Translations under genes and position numbers: made by a program | Assembly (NCBI GenBank): GCA_030844895.1 | Contig: CM061228.1 | Span: 51,635,081-51,699,080, forward strand | Direction of reading: 5' to 3' | Source: Ambrosia x helenae | Lineage: Eukaryota > Streptophyta > Magnoliopsida > Asterales > Asteraceae | DNA length: 64,000 nucleotides | In this document: positions 33,092 to 44,446 of the stretch, one piece after another | Position numbering within the stretch: the stretch's first letter is position 1 | Layout: each line of letters begins with the position of its first letter | Notes under the pieces: model-generated | What the model saw: only the letters and a program-made list of their open reading frames with translations | The model's database searches: none | Told to the model about the DNA's origin: nothing

Positions 33092-35894
33092 TGTGACACC
33101 CGGCAAACTCCGGTTAATAACTTTCGTTAAACTAGTAAGTCTACCTTAGCGAGTCATGCATATTACGTACTTAACGGGGTCAGTCGAGTCGGTACGATGA
33201 TTCAGGGAATCATCGGGAGTCGTTACGATGATCCGCGGGATCATCGGGAGTCGGTCCATAACCATGTGTACAAGGATTGGGGATTCGTGGAATCGCCGGG
33301 TTTAACGCACACACAAGTCTCGAGTCCCGGGAATTGGTGAACGGATGTAAACGTGTTAGTTATCGTGCATTATATGTTTGTAATCACCATGTGACTTATC
33401 AGTATGTGAATATGTGTTTATATATGTTAAAATAGTGTTTAACGCGCCAAAAACCTGTTCCAGCATCTCCGAGGCGATTAGGAGCCTGGGAAGCCCCTAA
33501 TCGCCCCAACCAGAGGCGAGTAGGAAAGGCTTGGGGCGAATAGGAGCCTAGTCGCCTAAGCTTGGGGCGAATAGGAGCCTACTCGCCTAAGCTTGGGGCG
33601 AATAGGAGCCTACTCGCCTAAGCTTGGGGCGAATAGGAGCCTCCTCGCCTGAAGCTGTCTGCTACTCGTGTATACTGCTGAGCACGGGTCAAAACACCTA
33701 TAAATAGAACCCTTGACTCCCCAAACACCATTTATGCAACCCTAACTGATCCTAAGCCTCCCACACACCTTGAAATACCTCTGAAACTTATTTTGCCCCA
33801 AAACACACCATCTCCAAGCTTATACACCTTTCTTTGCTAAAATCCAAGGTGTGTTCTTCATCCTAAACCTTTGTAATGTTATTGTTTTGGTTCCCCAAAA
33901 GTCCAGACCTTATTTTGATAAGAATGAGTCTTTAAAAACCTTGGAAATGAGTTCTAAAACAAGTCTACACCATAATACTTGTTATATGTGAAGTATTGAT
34001 GCATAGATGATTTTTGGTGATTATAACTTGAATGTTTCCATGAATTTGATGTACTTCTGATGTGTAGGAGTTGTTAGGATGATTATCTATGTGTTTAAGC
34101 TCTTGTTATGGTGTTTAGGTGCAAGTATGCATTTTGACCCATTTGGGTAATTCTTGAAGAATAGGATGTTATGATATGATTCATTGCTTGTTTATGGTTA
34201 GAAATTATGCTAGGATGATGATATAACATAGAGATGATGAATTGCAACTTGTAGGAGATGAAATCTGATTTAAGGAAAGATAAGGTTAGTTAATGAAACC
34301 TAGTATTTTGCCATTTTTGGAAATAATCGCACCGAGCCCGTTAGAGCAGAGATAAATTGGGGGTTTTTGCTTGGAAAGGGTTGGTTAATAGTTTAGTTTT
34401 GATATTGGGTGTTTTTACATGTTTCGGATCTGATTTGGAGGGTTTAACGCGGGAAAACGCGCATCAGCAGGCTTGGGGCGAATAGGAGCCTACTCGCCTG
34501 AAGCTTGGGGCGAATAGGAGCCTACTCGCCTGAAGCTTGGGGCGAATAGGCCCTACTCGCCTGAAGCTTGGGGCGAATAGGCCCTACTCGCCTATATACC
34601 CCCTCCTACTCGCTAGTTGACTTTTCCTAATTGCATGAAAGTTTCCTAATCGTGTGTACTGCTGTCGTAAACGTATTTTGACATCCCGGAACATGATTTT
34701 ACACCTAGGAACATGGTAGGAACCCCGGGATACACCCAATGACTTAGTAACACGTGTTCGGATCTGTTTATGCGTTAATTGGACATTATGCTAGACTAGG
34801 CGAACTCTTGCGCATATTAAGTGTTTAATTGCATGTGATGCATGATGTCTTGTATTTACCTAACACGTGAGATGTCGGGTCACCAATGGGATGTCGGGTC
34901 TTGTCTGGTACGGTCGGTTTAACAGTCAAAGGTGTTTTCAAACGTTTATGGTCATGGTCTGGACATTCGGGGACTAGTTAACCTACGGGTTATTAGTCCG
35001 GGTACTTACATACATCTTATGATAGGTCGCCGCTATTTGGGGCTATCATAGCACACTGATTTAACTGTTTTCAAGTAACGCGATCTAAGGTGAGTTCACG
35101 GCCCCACACTTTATTGGTTTTGTTTTCGGGGTGAGAAACATGCGTATACATTTTGGATCACACATTTACATGTTATAAGTTATAAACACATGTTTTCATG
35201 TTATACTATGGCTCACACCTTATTACTACACGGTTCATCTAAGTTCCTTAGAAACCACTAATACGGGGATGTAGCGGGGAAATGTGGATAGCGCTATTGG
35301 GCCTGACAAACCCCACTCGACGGCTGGAGGCCGGGCGGGTGCATGTTGTCTCAATCACACTAGGCTTACCGAAGATGAGGTAGTCTGTAAACAAGGGTAT
35401 CACACAGTCAGCAACGGTTTCGCCCGTATGAGTAACACACTTGACGCCTAGCTAGCGTACGAACAAGCCTAGTATGAACAGTAACAATAACAGTAACGGT
35501 AACGGTAACAGTTTTTAAAGGATAATGAAACGATTATTGAAAAAGAAAAACCTGTGAACTCACCAGCATTATATGTTGACATTTTTGGCATGTTTTCTCA
35601 GGTCGCTAAGGTAGCGGTTAATGGCTAGGCGCGCACGGAGTCTTGCACGGTGTCTAGAAGTCTTGTTGCATATTAAACTATGATTTGAAAAACTGTAATA
35701 TGTCTTTTGGTTGTAAACAAGAAATGCTTCTACTGCTGGTTTATGGCTCAAAGCATAATGTTTTGGTTGTTTCATGGAATGTCTTACATATTTTCTTACA
35801 TTTAGTTGTCGTTTGTTGTGACCGTTGACTTGTATCCTGGTGTGTCACGCGCCTCGCGGTAAAACCCCGCAAGTGGAAATTTGAGGGTGTGACA
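33092..35894 (+). repeat. 3' LTR of gypsy C (2803 bp)
   Basis: Same ends as the 5' LTR. It is longer mainly because array 1 has four units instead of two. A TTGTTTCCAT-type stretch present at about 28872 in the 5' copy is missing near 34270. TATA at about 33698-33707. Confidence 0.93.
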
Positions 35895-36340
35895 AGCAGA
35901 TAATGAACACTCAGCAGATGCTGAAAGCATTAAAGGATGTTGAAACCACTGACGGATAATTGCAACAAATGGCCACTGTATAGATCGGGTGAACAAATGC
36001 ATCGCAAGGTCTGTTGGACAGAACAGACGTTGAAAATAAACAAACAATGATGACTCAGCAATGTTGGAAACACTGAAGCATGTTGAAACCACTTAATGAT
36101 GTTTGCAACAGATGTTCATACAGAGGTTGTTTACAAAAAAATCTAAGTGATCAGGCTGAATAGTATTGTCTTGTGTTTTATGAACCATACTTAGTTTGTT
36201 TTAATTGTCTTTTTATGAACAATGTTGTAATAGATGCACCGGAATGTTTGTTGGACAGAACAAACGTTGAAGACAAACAAATGATGATGGCTTATCAGAT
36301 GTTGAAACTACTAAAGCATGTTTATATTTTATAGTTTATT
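35895..36340 (+). repeat. Tandem repeat interrupted by gypsy C (right part)
   Basis: It continues the array at 27540-27757 with at least two more degenerate units carrying GTTGGACAGAACARACGTTGA and GATGTTGAAAC words. Confidence 0.6.
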
Positions 36341-36650
36341 CCAATACACTTCATCTATAATAACAAAAAAACAATCATTGATACTCTTACCTATATCGTA
36401 GGTTTCATTTCGTTGGAAATTATGAGTTGATTAAAAGTGATAATATTACAATTGTGAACGATTGTGTTTTCAAATGGTCATCAATAGACGATAAGTTAAT
36501 TATTTCAAAGTTCAAAAACCCGAAGTTATAAAATAGATAATTACTAGTTATGTTAACATTAGTATCGTTCAACACAAACCATAAACATTCTAAACAAACT
36601 AACCACATTATAAGTTTATAACCACATACATACTTGAAAATGAAAAACAC
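36341..36650. other. AT-rich spacer downstream of the 136-codon ORF
   Basis: No motif or ORF recognised, apart from the 3' flank of the minus-strand ORF (36650-36600), which resembles sequence after 38290. Confidence 0.4.
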
Positions 36651-36715
36651 AATACCATTTAAAGTTCATCATCTTCATCACTTGAACTTCCATAAGATGA
36701 TGGCTCTTCCATTAC

Positions 36716-37126
36716 CTATTCGGCTTGCTCCTTCAAATACAATATCCTTGCCCTGATCATTTGTTTCAGATTAAGATGAAATGTGTTTCGGTTGACGCTA
36801 CTCATCCTTATCTGGTCCAGTTCTACGACAAAATCCAAGTTGTTTGAATACTCTATCATCTCTCTGTGGTATCTTTTCTTTGAACCATTGTCATATACGA
36901 CTATTGCTTCTTCATACTTATGAGAGTAAAACCAACTTACCACATGATATGGTTTAATCCATTCTTCATCAGCAATAGTTTGCTCCAACATTTCCACTAA
37001 CAACATTTCATCCGAATACCTTAACTTAATGTTCATACCAACTTCATACATCCGTCTCTCGAATTCTATATCCATCTGCGCTATTAATTCTCTTGATCCA
37101 AACACATATTCAGTGTCATCATTCAT
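36716..37126 (-). CDS. Unidentified 136-codon ORF
   Basis: Single open frame from ATG 37126 to TAG 36716. The product has acidic and basic helical segments (RELIAQMDIEFERRMYEVG, EEWIKPYHVVSWFYSHKYEE, YDNGSKKRYHREMIEYSNN) and no signal peptide or membrane segment. Past the TAG the same frame stays open for 19 codons and encodes an acidic tail ending SSSDEDDEL before TAA, so the TAG may be a nonsense mutation in a longer protein. A piece of that tail and its 3' flank recurs on the plus strand at 38272-38300. I do not recognise the family. Its length and biased composition make it the best candidate for a non-retroelement gene or gene relic here. Confidence 0.45.
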   Translation of the reverse strand: MNDDTEYVFGSRELIAQMDIEFERRMYEVGMNIKLRYSDEMLLVEMLEQTIADEEWIKPYHVVSWFYSHKYEEAIVVYDNGSKKRYHREMIEYSNNLDFVVELDQIRMSSVNRNTFHLNLKQMIRARILYLKEQAE

Positions 37127-38592
37127 GTAAACTACATAACGGTAACTCTAAATGCAAAATATGTAATGAACAATTTGCTCCATTTTTTCTATTTGTGTAC
37201 TTTTGATCGACATATTATTTTGATTGATAATTAGTAGCCATAAAATACATTACTTAAATACAAATAAAATACCGCGTGAATTAAATAAACCGAGTTTCAA
37301 GGCCGCTGTTATTATTTGTCAGTCGAGACTCTTAATATTCTATGGGGGGTTTCATAACAAATGAAGAATCTAGATTACTATTTACAAAAATGGCGGTTGT
37401 TTGTTTTATATAGATGAACTATTTTTACTTTTAGATATTCTTATGCTTATAAGGGAAGCGTATATATTATGATTATACCTGCAAAATAATTAATGAAACA
37501 CACTTCCCTATGTTAATTTAAAACTTCACTCTTCAAAGTTCAAATTTCGACGGCTGATTATGTTAAACAGACGTTCGTAACATCTGATAGCTGGGTTCAC
37601 TCTGCAAAGTTCAATTATTGCTCTGAACAGATGTTAGAAATATCATTAATATATTTGTTGAGAAACAGACGTTAGATATAATATATTAATATTCATTAAT
37701 GACTTTAAAATTCTTATCAGCAAGGCATTGTTGCCTCACCTCTATGGAAACATAGAGTATTGTTGTTATCAACTTCCAGGTGAGTTGTAAATCTAAACAA
37801 TACTTTATAAAGAAAAAGTATAACAATATAAAGGAATGCTTGCTCCAAGTATTGAGTATAAACATTCATCCTTTTAGTTGTTTGAAACTTACCGACGTTG
37901 TATATGCATATTTGAAAGTTAATAACTATAACATTTATTTTTGACATTCTATCAGTTGAATGAAAATATATTTTAGAGTGAATAGCCAAAATCGTCCCTG
38001 AGGTTCCCGTGTCATCAGAAGTTTGTTTCATCAATTATTACCTGCTTCATTAGTGGATAATCATCAGCTATTTCATTCATCGGTGGTTTCCAGTGGCAGA
38101 AGCATAACCATCAATGAATGGATTTGCATCTTTAGTTGGACGACAGTTGTTTGAGAACAGCTGTTGGTAAGTCAACAGATTTTGTATAACAGGATATAAA
38201 TTATAATGAGGATACATTAAAAACTGATAGAGTTTGTAATTGCAATAATAAGTTTGAATGATATAAAACCCAAGTGATGAAGATGATGAAATTTAAATGT
38301 TTTTATAAGCTTGCATTTTCAAATATGAATATTATTATAATGTAGTTATTTTGCTTATAATGTTTATGATTTGTGATTGAAAAATATTAATGTTAAACTT
38401 GATGTTTATTATGTATCTATCTTTTGTTAAACTTATGTTTATTATGTATCTATCTTTTGTTTATTAACCTTGAAAAATATTAATGTTAAACTTGATGTTT
38501 ATAATGTTAAACTTGAAAAATATTAATGTTAACTTGATGTTTATTTGTATCTATCTTTTTTTTCAATAATAAGTTTGAATGATATAAAACCC
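37127..38592. other. AT-rich sequence with small repeats
   Basis: No convincing ORF. A block near 38380-38540 repeats TTAATGTTAAACTTGATGTTT and ATGTATCTATCTTTTGTT several times. A 34-bp sequence ending ATATAAAACCCAAGTG occurs at 38243-38276 and again at 38565-38598. A CTGTTGGTAAGTCAACAG palindrome lies near 38160. Confidence 0.5.
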
Positions 38593-38600
38593 AAGTGGAC

Positions 38601-39217
38601 TAGGGTGTACAAAAAGCTCGTGGCTCGCTCGAAACTCGCTCGGAAAAAAGCTCGAAAAAAGCTCAGCTCGAAGAGGCTCGTTTTGTTTTCGAGCCGAGCC
38701 GAGCTGGCTCGTTTTGTAATCGAGCCGAGCTCGAGCCAGGGGTGTTCAGCTCGTGGCTCGGCTCGTTGCTCGGCTCGATGGCTCGACTCGATGGCTCGAC
38801 ATATGGCTCGACTCAGGCTTGTCTATGTGTAATTAATATATAGATGAAACTAATATATTTTGGCTCCAAACCTAATTCTAAAATTCAAAATTTGAAAATC
38901 TCGCTCATACTACCTATCTACCCTATCTTTTCATAATAAATAAACCATAACTTAGAAAAATAAAAAAATATATACATGATTATGTGTAATTTTATTGTTT
39001 TTTATTTAATAAATATTTGTAAAAAAAATAAAAAAATATAACGAGCTGGCTCGAGCCAGCTCGAGCTCGGCTCGAACATTTACGAGCCGAGCTCAAGCTC
39101 GACTTTTCAGCTCGACCAGAAAACCGAGCCGAGCTGAGCTGAGCTGGCTCGGTTTAAGTTCGAGCTCGAGCTCGAGCTGGGCCTGGCTCGGCTCGACTCG
39201 GCTCGTGTACAGCCATA
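38601..39217. mobile_element. hAT-type MITE, perfect 8-bp target duplication
   Basis: It begins TAGGGTGTAC and ends GTACAGCCATA, an imperfect inverted pair. It is flanked by AAGTGGAC at 38593-38600 and 39218-39225, identical 8-mers as hAT transposases make. Subterminal regions at both ends are dense with GCTCG/CGAGC words in inverted orientation around an AT-rich core (38870-39035). No transposase. The internal GAGCCAGGGGTGTTCAGCTCG-like sequence near 38730 looks like a second terminus. Confidence 0.9.
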
Positions 39218-39225
39218 AAGTGGAC

Positions 39226-41059
39226 CATGATTAAGTTAAATAAAGTTTATTATATGTAAAACTTTAAGTAATAGTTACCAATTCTTTGGCGGTTTTGCTT
39301 CATCATTTATTACACATATCAAGACTTTAATTATGAAGTGGAAAAGGTTTGTGTAATTTAAGATACTTTAATAACAAATTTAATCGTGTAATAAAAGATG
39401 TTGTTACACTAAGATTTTTGACGGTTTTACTTCCTTCTACCGATTACACATTCCGTTGGTAAATACTGAGAGAGTTTTGTGTTACAACATCTGTTGAAAA
39501 GTCAACAGATGTTATAAAAAGCCCCAAAAGTAATGATTACGATTTCGAACTTAGTTTATTAACAATATTATTTTATTATTGTTGTGTTGCAATTGTCTTA
39601 CTCTCTATAAAAAACCCCAAAAGTAAGTTCTAACTTTATATTTAATTGAAATGAAACGTATAAAGTTGAAAACCAACTTTATGGATAATTTATTAGTTAG
39701 TTTATTCACCCTATAAAAGGGGATCGAGGAATTCCCAATATTCAATTTCCAACTTTATATTCCTTTAACTATTTTCACTTTACAACTCTCCATCCCATAT
39801 GCATAATGATATTACGTTTAATGTCTTTCCACAAATCTTCTCAAAGATTCTTACAATCAAAGGAAAATCGATTACCAACAATCCGTTGGTAATGAAGATG
39901 GAATTGATGTTTTTCGATGATTCTTACAATCAAAGGAAAAGGAAAACATCAATCCATTATTACTATATGCAGACCCTATTTGGAATTTTTAGGGTTTTCG
40001 AACTTGATGATGTTTAGATACCAACTGTTCTCGTGGTACTGATTTTGATTGTGTTTGTGTTTTTGTTCCGATGACAATGGCAAGAAAGATCATTATCTAG
40101 GGTTTGGTTGTTAGAAGACTTTTTTTTATGTTTTCTTGCGTTTTTATGTAGTTTGTAAACTCAGATATTGTAATTCTGGTTTCGTTAAAGCAGTTTTTTA
40201 GAGATATTTGGATTTGTTCTTTTATAAGCCTTCATTTTCTATGTGCTTTTGTTAAGTTAAATATTTCATTCAAATTATGGAATTGTAATAATAAGGTTGA
40301 AATGTATAACAGCTGGTTGACAAATTTGTTTACAAGTCAACAGATTTTGGTAAACAGAGTAATGAAACATCAGTTGAAGATTAAGATTAAGTGTTTGTTT
40401 TTAGTATCTGTTATCCTAACAGAGCTTTTCATGCTTCTGTTGATTTTTCTCTTCGTGGTTGTAACATACCTCAGAGGGTCGAATTCCAAAGTTAATGATT
40501 ACCATTTTGAGCTTAGTGTATTTTGAAATTCGACGTAAGAGTAATAATAATTTAAAATCATAAAAAAATAATTTAAATTCAAAATTAATATAAATACAAT
40601 TTACCAGACGGTTAATAAATTTGGATGGACGGCTATTAGGGAACGATTTTTAGATAATCATTTCTAATCACAAAGTCTTTTTACTAAAGGATGTACAATA
40701 CATATTTTTTTAATTCGTATATTTCAAATATACTCAAGTGTAAGAATTCAATACATTGCAACAAAAGTAAGATTAATTATTCATATACAAAAATAATATA
40801 CTTATATTTATTATCTTTACGCACTTATATAAACAAAAAACACATTTAGATAATACAGAAGTTAAATAATTATAATATAAAAAATGTAAAACATCACACG
40901 TTCGTATTTATACAAATATTGGTAGATAGTATTTCTGCTTGTCAGTAAATTCGAATCTAAAAAATAACAGAATTTGAAGAGTTGCTTCAGTGGAAAAGTA
41001 ATCAAATTAATACAATATGTATTCACCATTAATAAAAATGCATTGTAGTTAATAGATTA
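39226..41059. other. AT-rich sequence with one copy of a dispersed unit
   Basis: It includes a perfect inverted repeat AACATCTGTTGA/TCAACAGATGTT (39486-39513) and a 72-codon ORF at 39799-40017. The sequence of that ORF around 39890-39950 is related to 54150-54200 and 55255-55300. Otherwise it is AT-rich with no recognisable gene up to gypsy D. Confidence 0.5.
39799..40017 (+). other. Small ORF of a dispersed repeat unit
   Basis: 72 codons, containing VMKMELMFFDDSYNQRKRK. Homologous peptides can be read in the two tandem units at 53477-55331, but there with stops and no consistent upstream frame. It follows a TATA-like CTATAAAAGGGG at about 39710. It may be a relic of a small gene or a transposon piece. 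Confidence 0.3.
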
Positions 41060-43793
41060 TGTGACACCCGGCATATTCAGGTTAATACTTATCATACTTT
41101 ACATACATACGTTTCGTACTCTACATACATACGTTACATACTTGCATACATACGAGTCTACCTCAACGAAAACATTGAAAACAACTACGTAATATCATAC
41201 TTGACTGGGTCGGTCGAGTCGTGTCGATGATTCGGGAATCATCGGGAGTCGTTACAATGGTCCGAGGGATCATTGGGTGTCGGTCCATAACCATGTGTAC
41301 AAGGATTGGCGATTTGTTGAATCACCGGGCTTATTGCACACACGCAAGTCTTGAGTCCCGGGAATTGGTGATCGGATGGGAACGTGTTAGTTATCATGCT
41401 ATATGTACTTATAATCATTATATGACTTGTCGGTATGTGAAAACGTGTTTATATATGATAAAATAGGGTTTAACGCACCAAAAACCTGGATACATAGGCT
41501 ATAGGCGATTAGGCCATATGAGATAGCCTAATCGCCAGTATAAGGGGCGAATAGAAGGTCTTAAGGGCGATTAGGGGGCTATTCGCTAGTTTCTACTAGC
41601 GATTAGCAGCCCTACTCGCCTGTAAAACCTCGTATCCGCCTGATCTGCACATGACGACTAAAAACGCCTATAAATACCACCCTTATGTTTTAAAACATCA
41701 TTTGTGAAACCCTAGTACACCCAAAGCCACCCCACACCTTATCCAACCTTTTCAACACGTTTTTTAGCAAGAAATCACATTTCCAAGCCTTACACCTCAT
41801 AATCTCACCATTTCAAGGTGTGTTCTTCATCCCAAACCTTTGTAATGATATTGTTTTGATCCCTAAAGGTCTAGACCTGATTTCTAAACATTTGTGTCTT
41901 TGAAAACTCATTAAAATCAGTTTCTAAACAAACCCAAACCTCTATACTTGTTATATGTGATGTATTCATGCAAGATAGGATTTTTATCGTTTAAACATGA
42001 TTGTTCTTGTATTATTATTGTGTTTCTGATCTAAATGAGTTAATATGATGATAACCTAGGAGTTTGAAGGTTCATAGATGTGTAATATTGATATTAGGCG
42101 TTTTGACCCGTTTGAATGATTATGGTGGATTGATGATGATATGTTGTTTTTTGTTGATTGTTTGAGGCTAGGGTTTACTCTAGGATGATGCTAGAACAGT
42201 AGGATATTGTCGAACAACGTCATTATGTGATGAAATCTGGATATATGCTATTTAGGGTAAGTTTTGCATAAAGATGTGATGTTTACATGATAATATTGCT
42301 TTTTGGGAAAACACATGCATTCGGGACGGCTAGTGTGATGATAAATTAGGGGTTTTTGCTTGAAATAGTTGGGTTAATGTTTTGGGTTGGATATTCGGTG
42401 TTTCCACATGTTTTGGATCTGATTTGGAGGGTTAAACGCGTAAAAACGCGGAACAAAGCAGTAAGGGCGATTATGGGCTCCTAATCGCATGTATTAGAGG
42501 CGATTGGCCCCCAATCACATGAACTATAGGCGATTGGGAGACCAATCGCCATTATGACTGGCGATTACAGTCCTACTCACCATTTTGACACTCCTAATCA
42601 CCAGTTGACTTTTCCTAATCACGTGTTTGCTTCCTAATCGCGTGTACAGCTGCTACATGTATATTTTAGCATCCTGAAACACGGATTGACGCCTAGGAAC
42701 ATGTTAGGAACCCCGTGACATGTCCAATGACTTGGTAACACGTGTTCGGACTTAGTTATGCGTTAATTGACTGATATGTTAGATTAGGTGAACTCTTGCG
42801 CGAATTAAGTGTTTAATTTCATATGTTGCATGATATCTTGCTTTCGGCTAACACGTGGGATGTCGGGTCACCAATGGCATGTCAGGTCTTGTTTGGTGTG
42901 GTTGGTTTAACGTTTAAACATCATTTCATATGTACACGGTTATGGTCTGGACTATTAGGGAATAATCAACCTACGAGTTGTTAGTCTAACACCTAATACG
43001 CTCGTCATGATAGGTCACCGGTATTTGGTGCCGTCTATTGAGCTGGTTTACTTGTTTTAGAGTGGGAAGCAGCATCAGGTGAGTTTCACGGCCCCACTTT
43101 ACGTTTTTACATTTCGGGGAGACACATGCTTATACATATTTCATAAATTATCATGTTATACTAGTGTTAAATTCATTTGTGCTATACGATACGTAAAGTC
43201 CCGGGAAACCATGAATATGCTGGATAGCATAACGGGGGAAATGTGGATAGATCTATTGGGACTGACAGACCCCACCCGTCGGCTGGGAGCCAGGTGGGTG
43301 CATATTGTCTCGGTCATAAGCATAATCGTTTCGGGCAAAATCATATATCGTTGTCTGTAATGGTTTTCGGTCATAGTAGTATTACTCATGCGTCTAGCTA
43401 ACGCTATCATTTCTAACATAGTGATAAATTGATGGCTTTTATTACTTAAACGTTTAATATAAAACCTGTGAACTCACCGGCATTATTTGCTGACGTTTTT
43501 AGCATGTTTGTCTCAGGTCATTGAGGTAGCAGCATATCATAGGCGCACGGAGTCTCACGGCGTCTAGGATTCATATGCATCTTATTTAGCTTTTCAGACT
43601 TACGTACTTTTGCTTTCGTGTTGTAATAAAGTTTTACGCTTCCGCAGCGATGGATCATTTATGAAAACTTAATGGTTTGCTTATGTCATTTTTACGTATC
43701 ATATAGTGTCGTTTATTGTGACCGTTGACTTAGATCCTGATTTGTCACGCGCCTCGCGGTAAAACCCCGCACTTGGAATTTGAGGGTGTGACA
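41060..43793 (+). repeat. 5' LTR of gypsy D (2734 bp)
   Basis: It starts TGTGACACCCGGC and ends GGGTGTGACA. Hairpin array 1 (41500-41635, words GGCGATTAGG/CCTAATCGCC) lies just before the TATA box CTATAAATAC (41669-41678). Array 2 is at 42460-42640. Related to but diverged from gypsy C. Confidence 0.93.
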
Positions 43794-43796
43794 GAT

Positions 43797-43812
43797 TGGT
43801 ATCAGAGCCAAT
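43797..43812 (+). promoter_or_regulatory. Primer binding site of gypsy D
   Basis: TGGTATCAGAGCCAAT after the LTR, identical to that of gypsy C. Confidence 0.88.
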
Positions 43813-44040
43813 GGTTATAGTGAACTAGGACTGCATGTTGAGTCAAGTCTATAGCCGAGTCGCACACACTAGATGGTCACATTCATATAAGTCATATCAT
43901 ATGGGGAATTGCTAGGGTGTTAGTATTACATTCGTTATTATCATTCATGCTTACATCATCTATCTATTACTCTTATTTCCTATCCTATTCTTCATCTTCA
44001 TACTAAAGACGAGGAGGCTTACTATCCTTGCACGGCAGTG

Positions 44041-44123
44041 GCGTACATTGGAGTGGCTTCGGCATCCTTCGGAGATTTGTCCAAGATTCGGACATCTCCC
44101 CTTTCTATACTCCAATGGACACA
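44041..44123 (+). promoter_or_regulatory. Predicted leader stem-loop of gypsy D
   Basis: The outer arms CATTGGAG (44046-44053) and CTCCAATG (44110-44117) pair perfectly. The inner arms GGAGATTTGTCC (44071-44082) and GGACATCTCC (44090-44099) pair with one T bulge or mismatch around a 7-base loop. Same position relative to gag as in gypsy C. Confidence 0.55.
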
Positions 44124-44446
44124 CTTTCTCACACACATTATTGCACACTTGTACTTGTTGTTTTATATCTTGGGTGTTTTATCACATAGAAGTTCTTATC
44201 TATTCTCGAACGTGGGTGCCTTGTGGTTTGAAAGTCAAGCTAGGAGAACGCCTCGGGGACCATGTAGAGCGATTTATCATTTCGGGTGCACACGAAATAA
44301 TAAGTTGAAATGCATGGAAATCCTGGTGGACTCTATGTTTGATCCGACAGTCATGATGGAATCCAGTTCTCTGGTTGACCTTGTTACTTATGATTTCTTG
44401 TTATCTGTTCTGGAATCTGATGTCTTGTCTTTGGCTTCGACAGAAG

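Larger units (their letters stand above)
27758..35894 (+). mobile_element. Gypsy C: gag-only (TR-GAG-like) element
   Basis: Two long LTRs (27758-30508 and 33092-35894), primer site, intact gag with a short intron, and no protease, RT, RNase H or integrase. The flanks AGCAG at 27753-27757 and 35895-35899 are a perfect target duplication. The LTR ends (TGTGACACCCGG ... GGGTGTGACA), leader and gag match gypsy D, so this is a deletion derivative of the same Tekay-like lineage. Non-autonomous plant elements with only GAG are known as TR-GAGs. The LTRs are very similar, suggesting a recent insertion. Confidence 0.93.
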
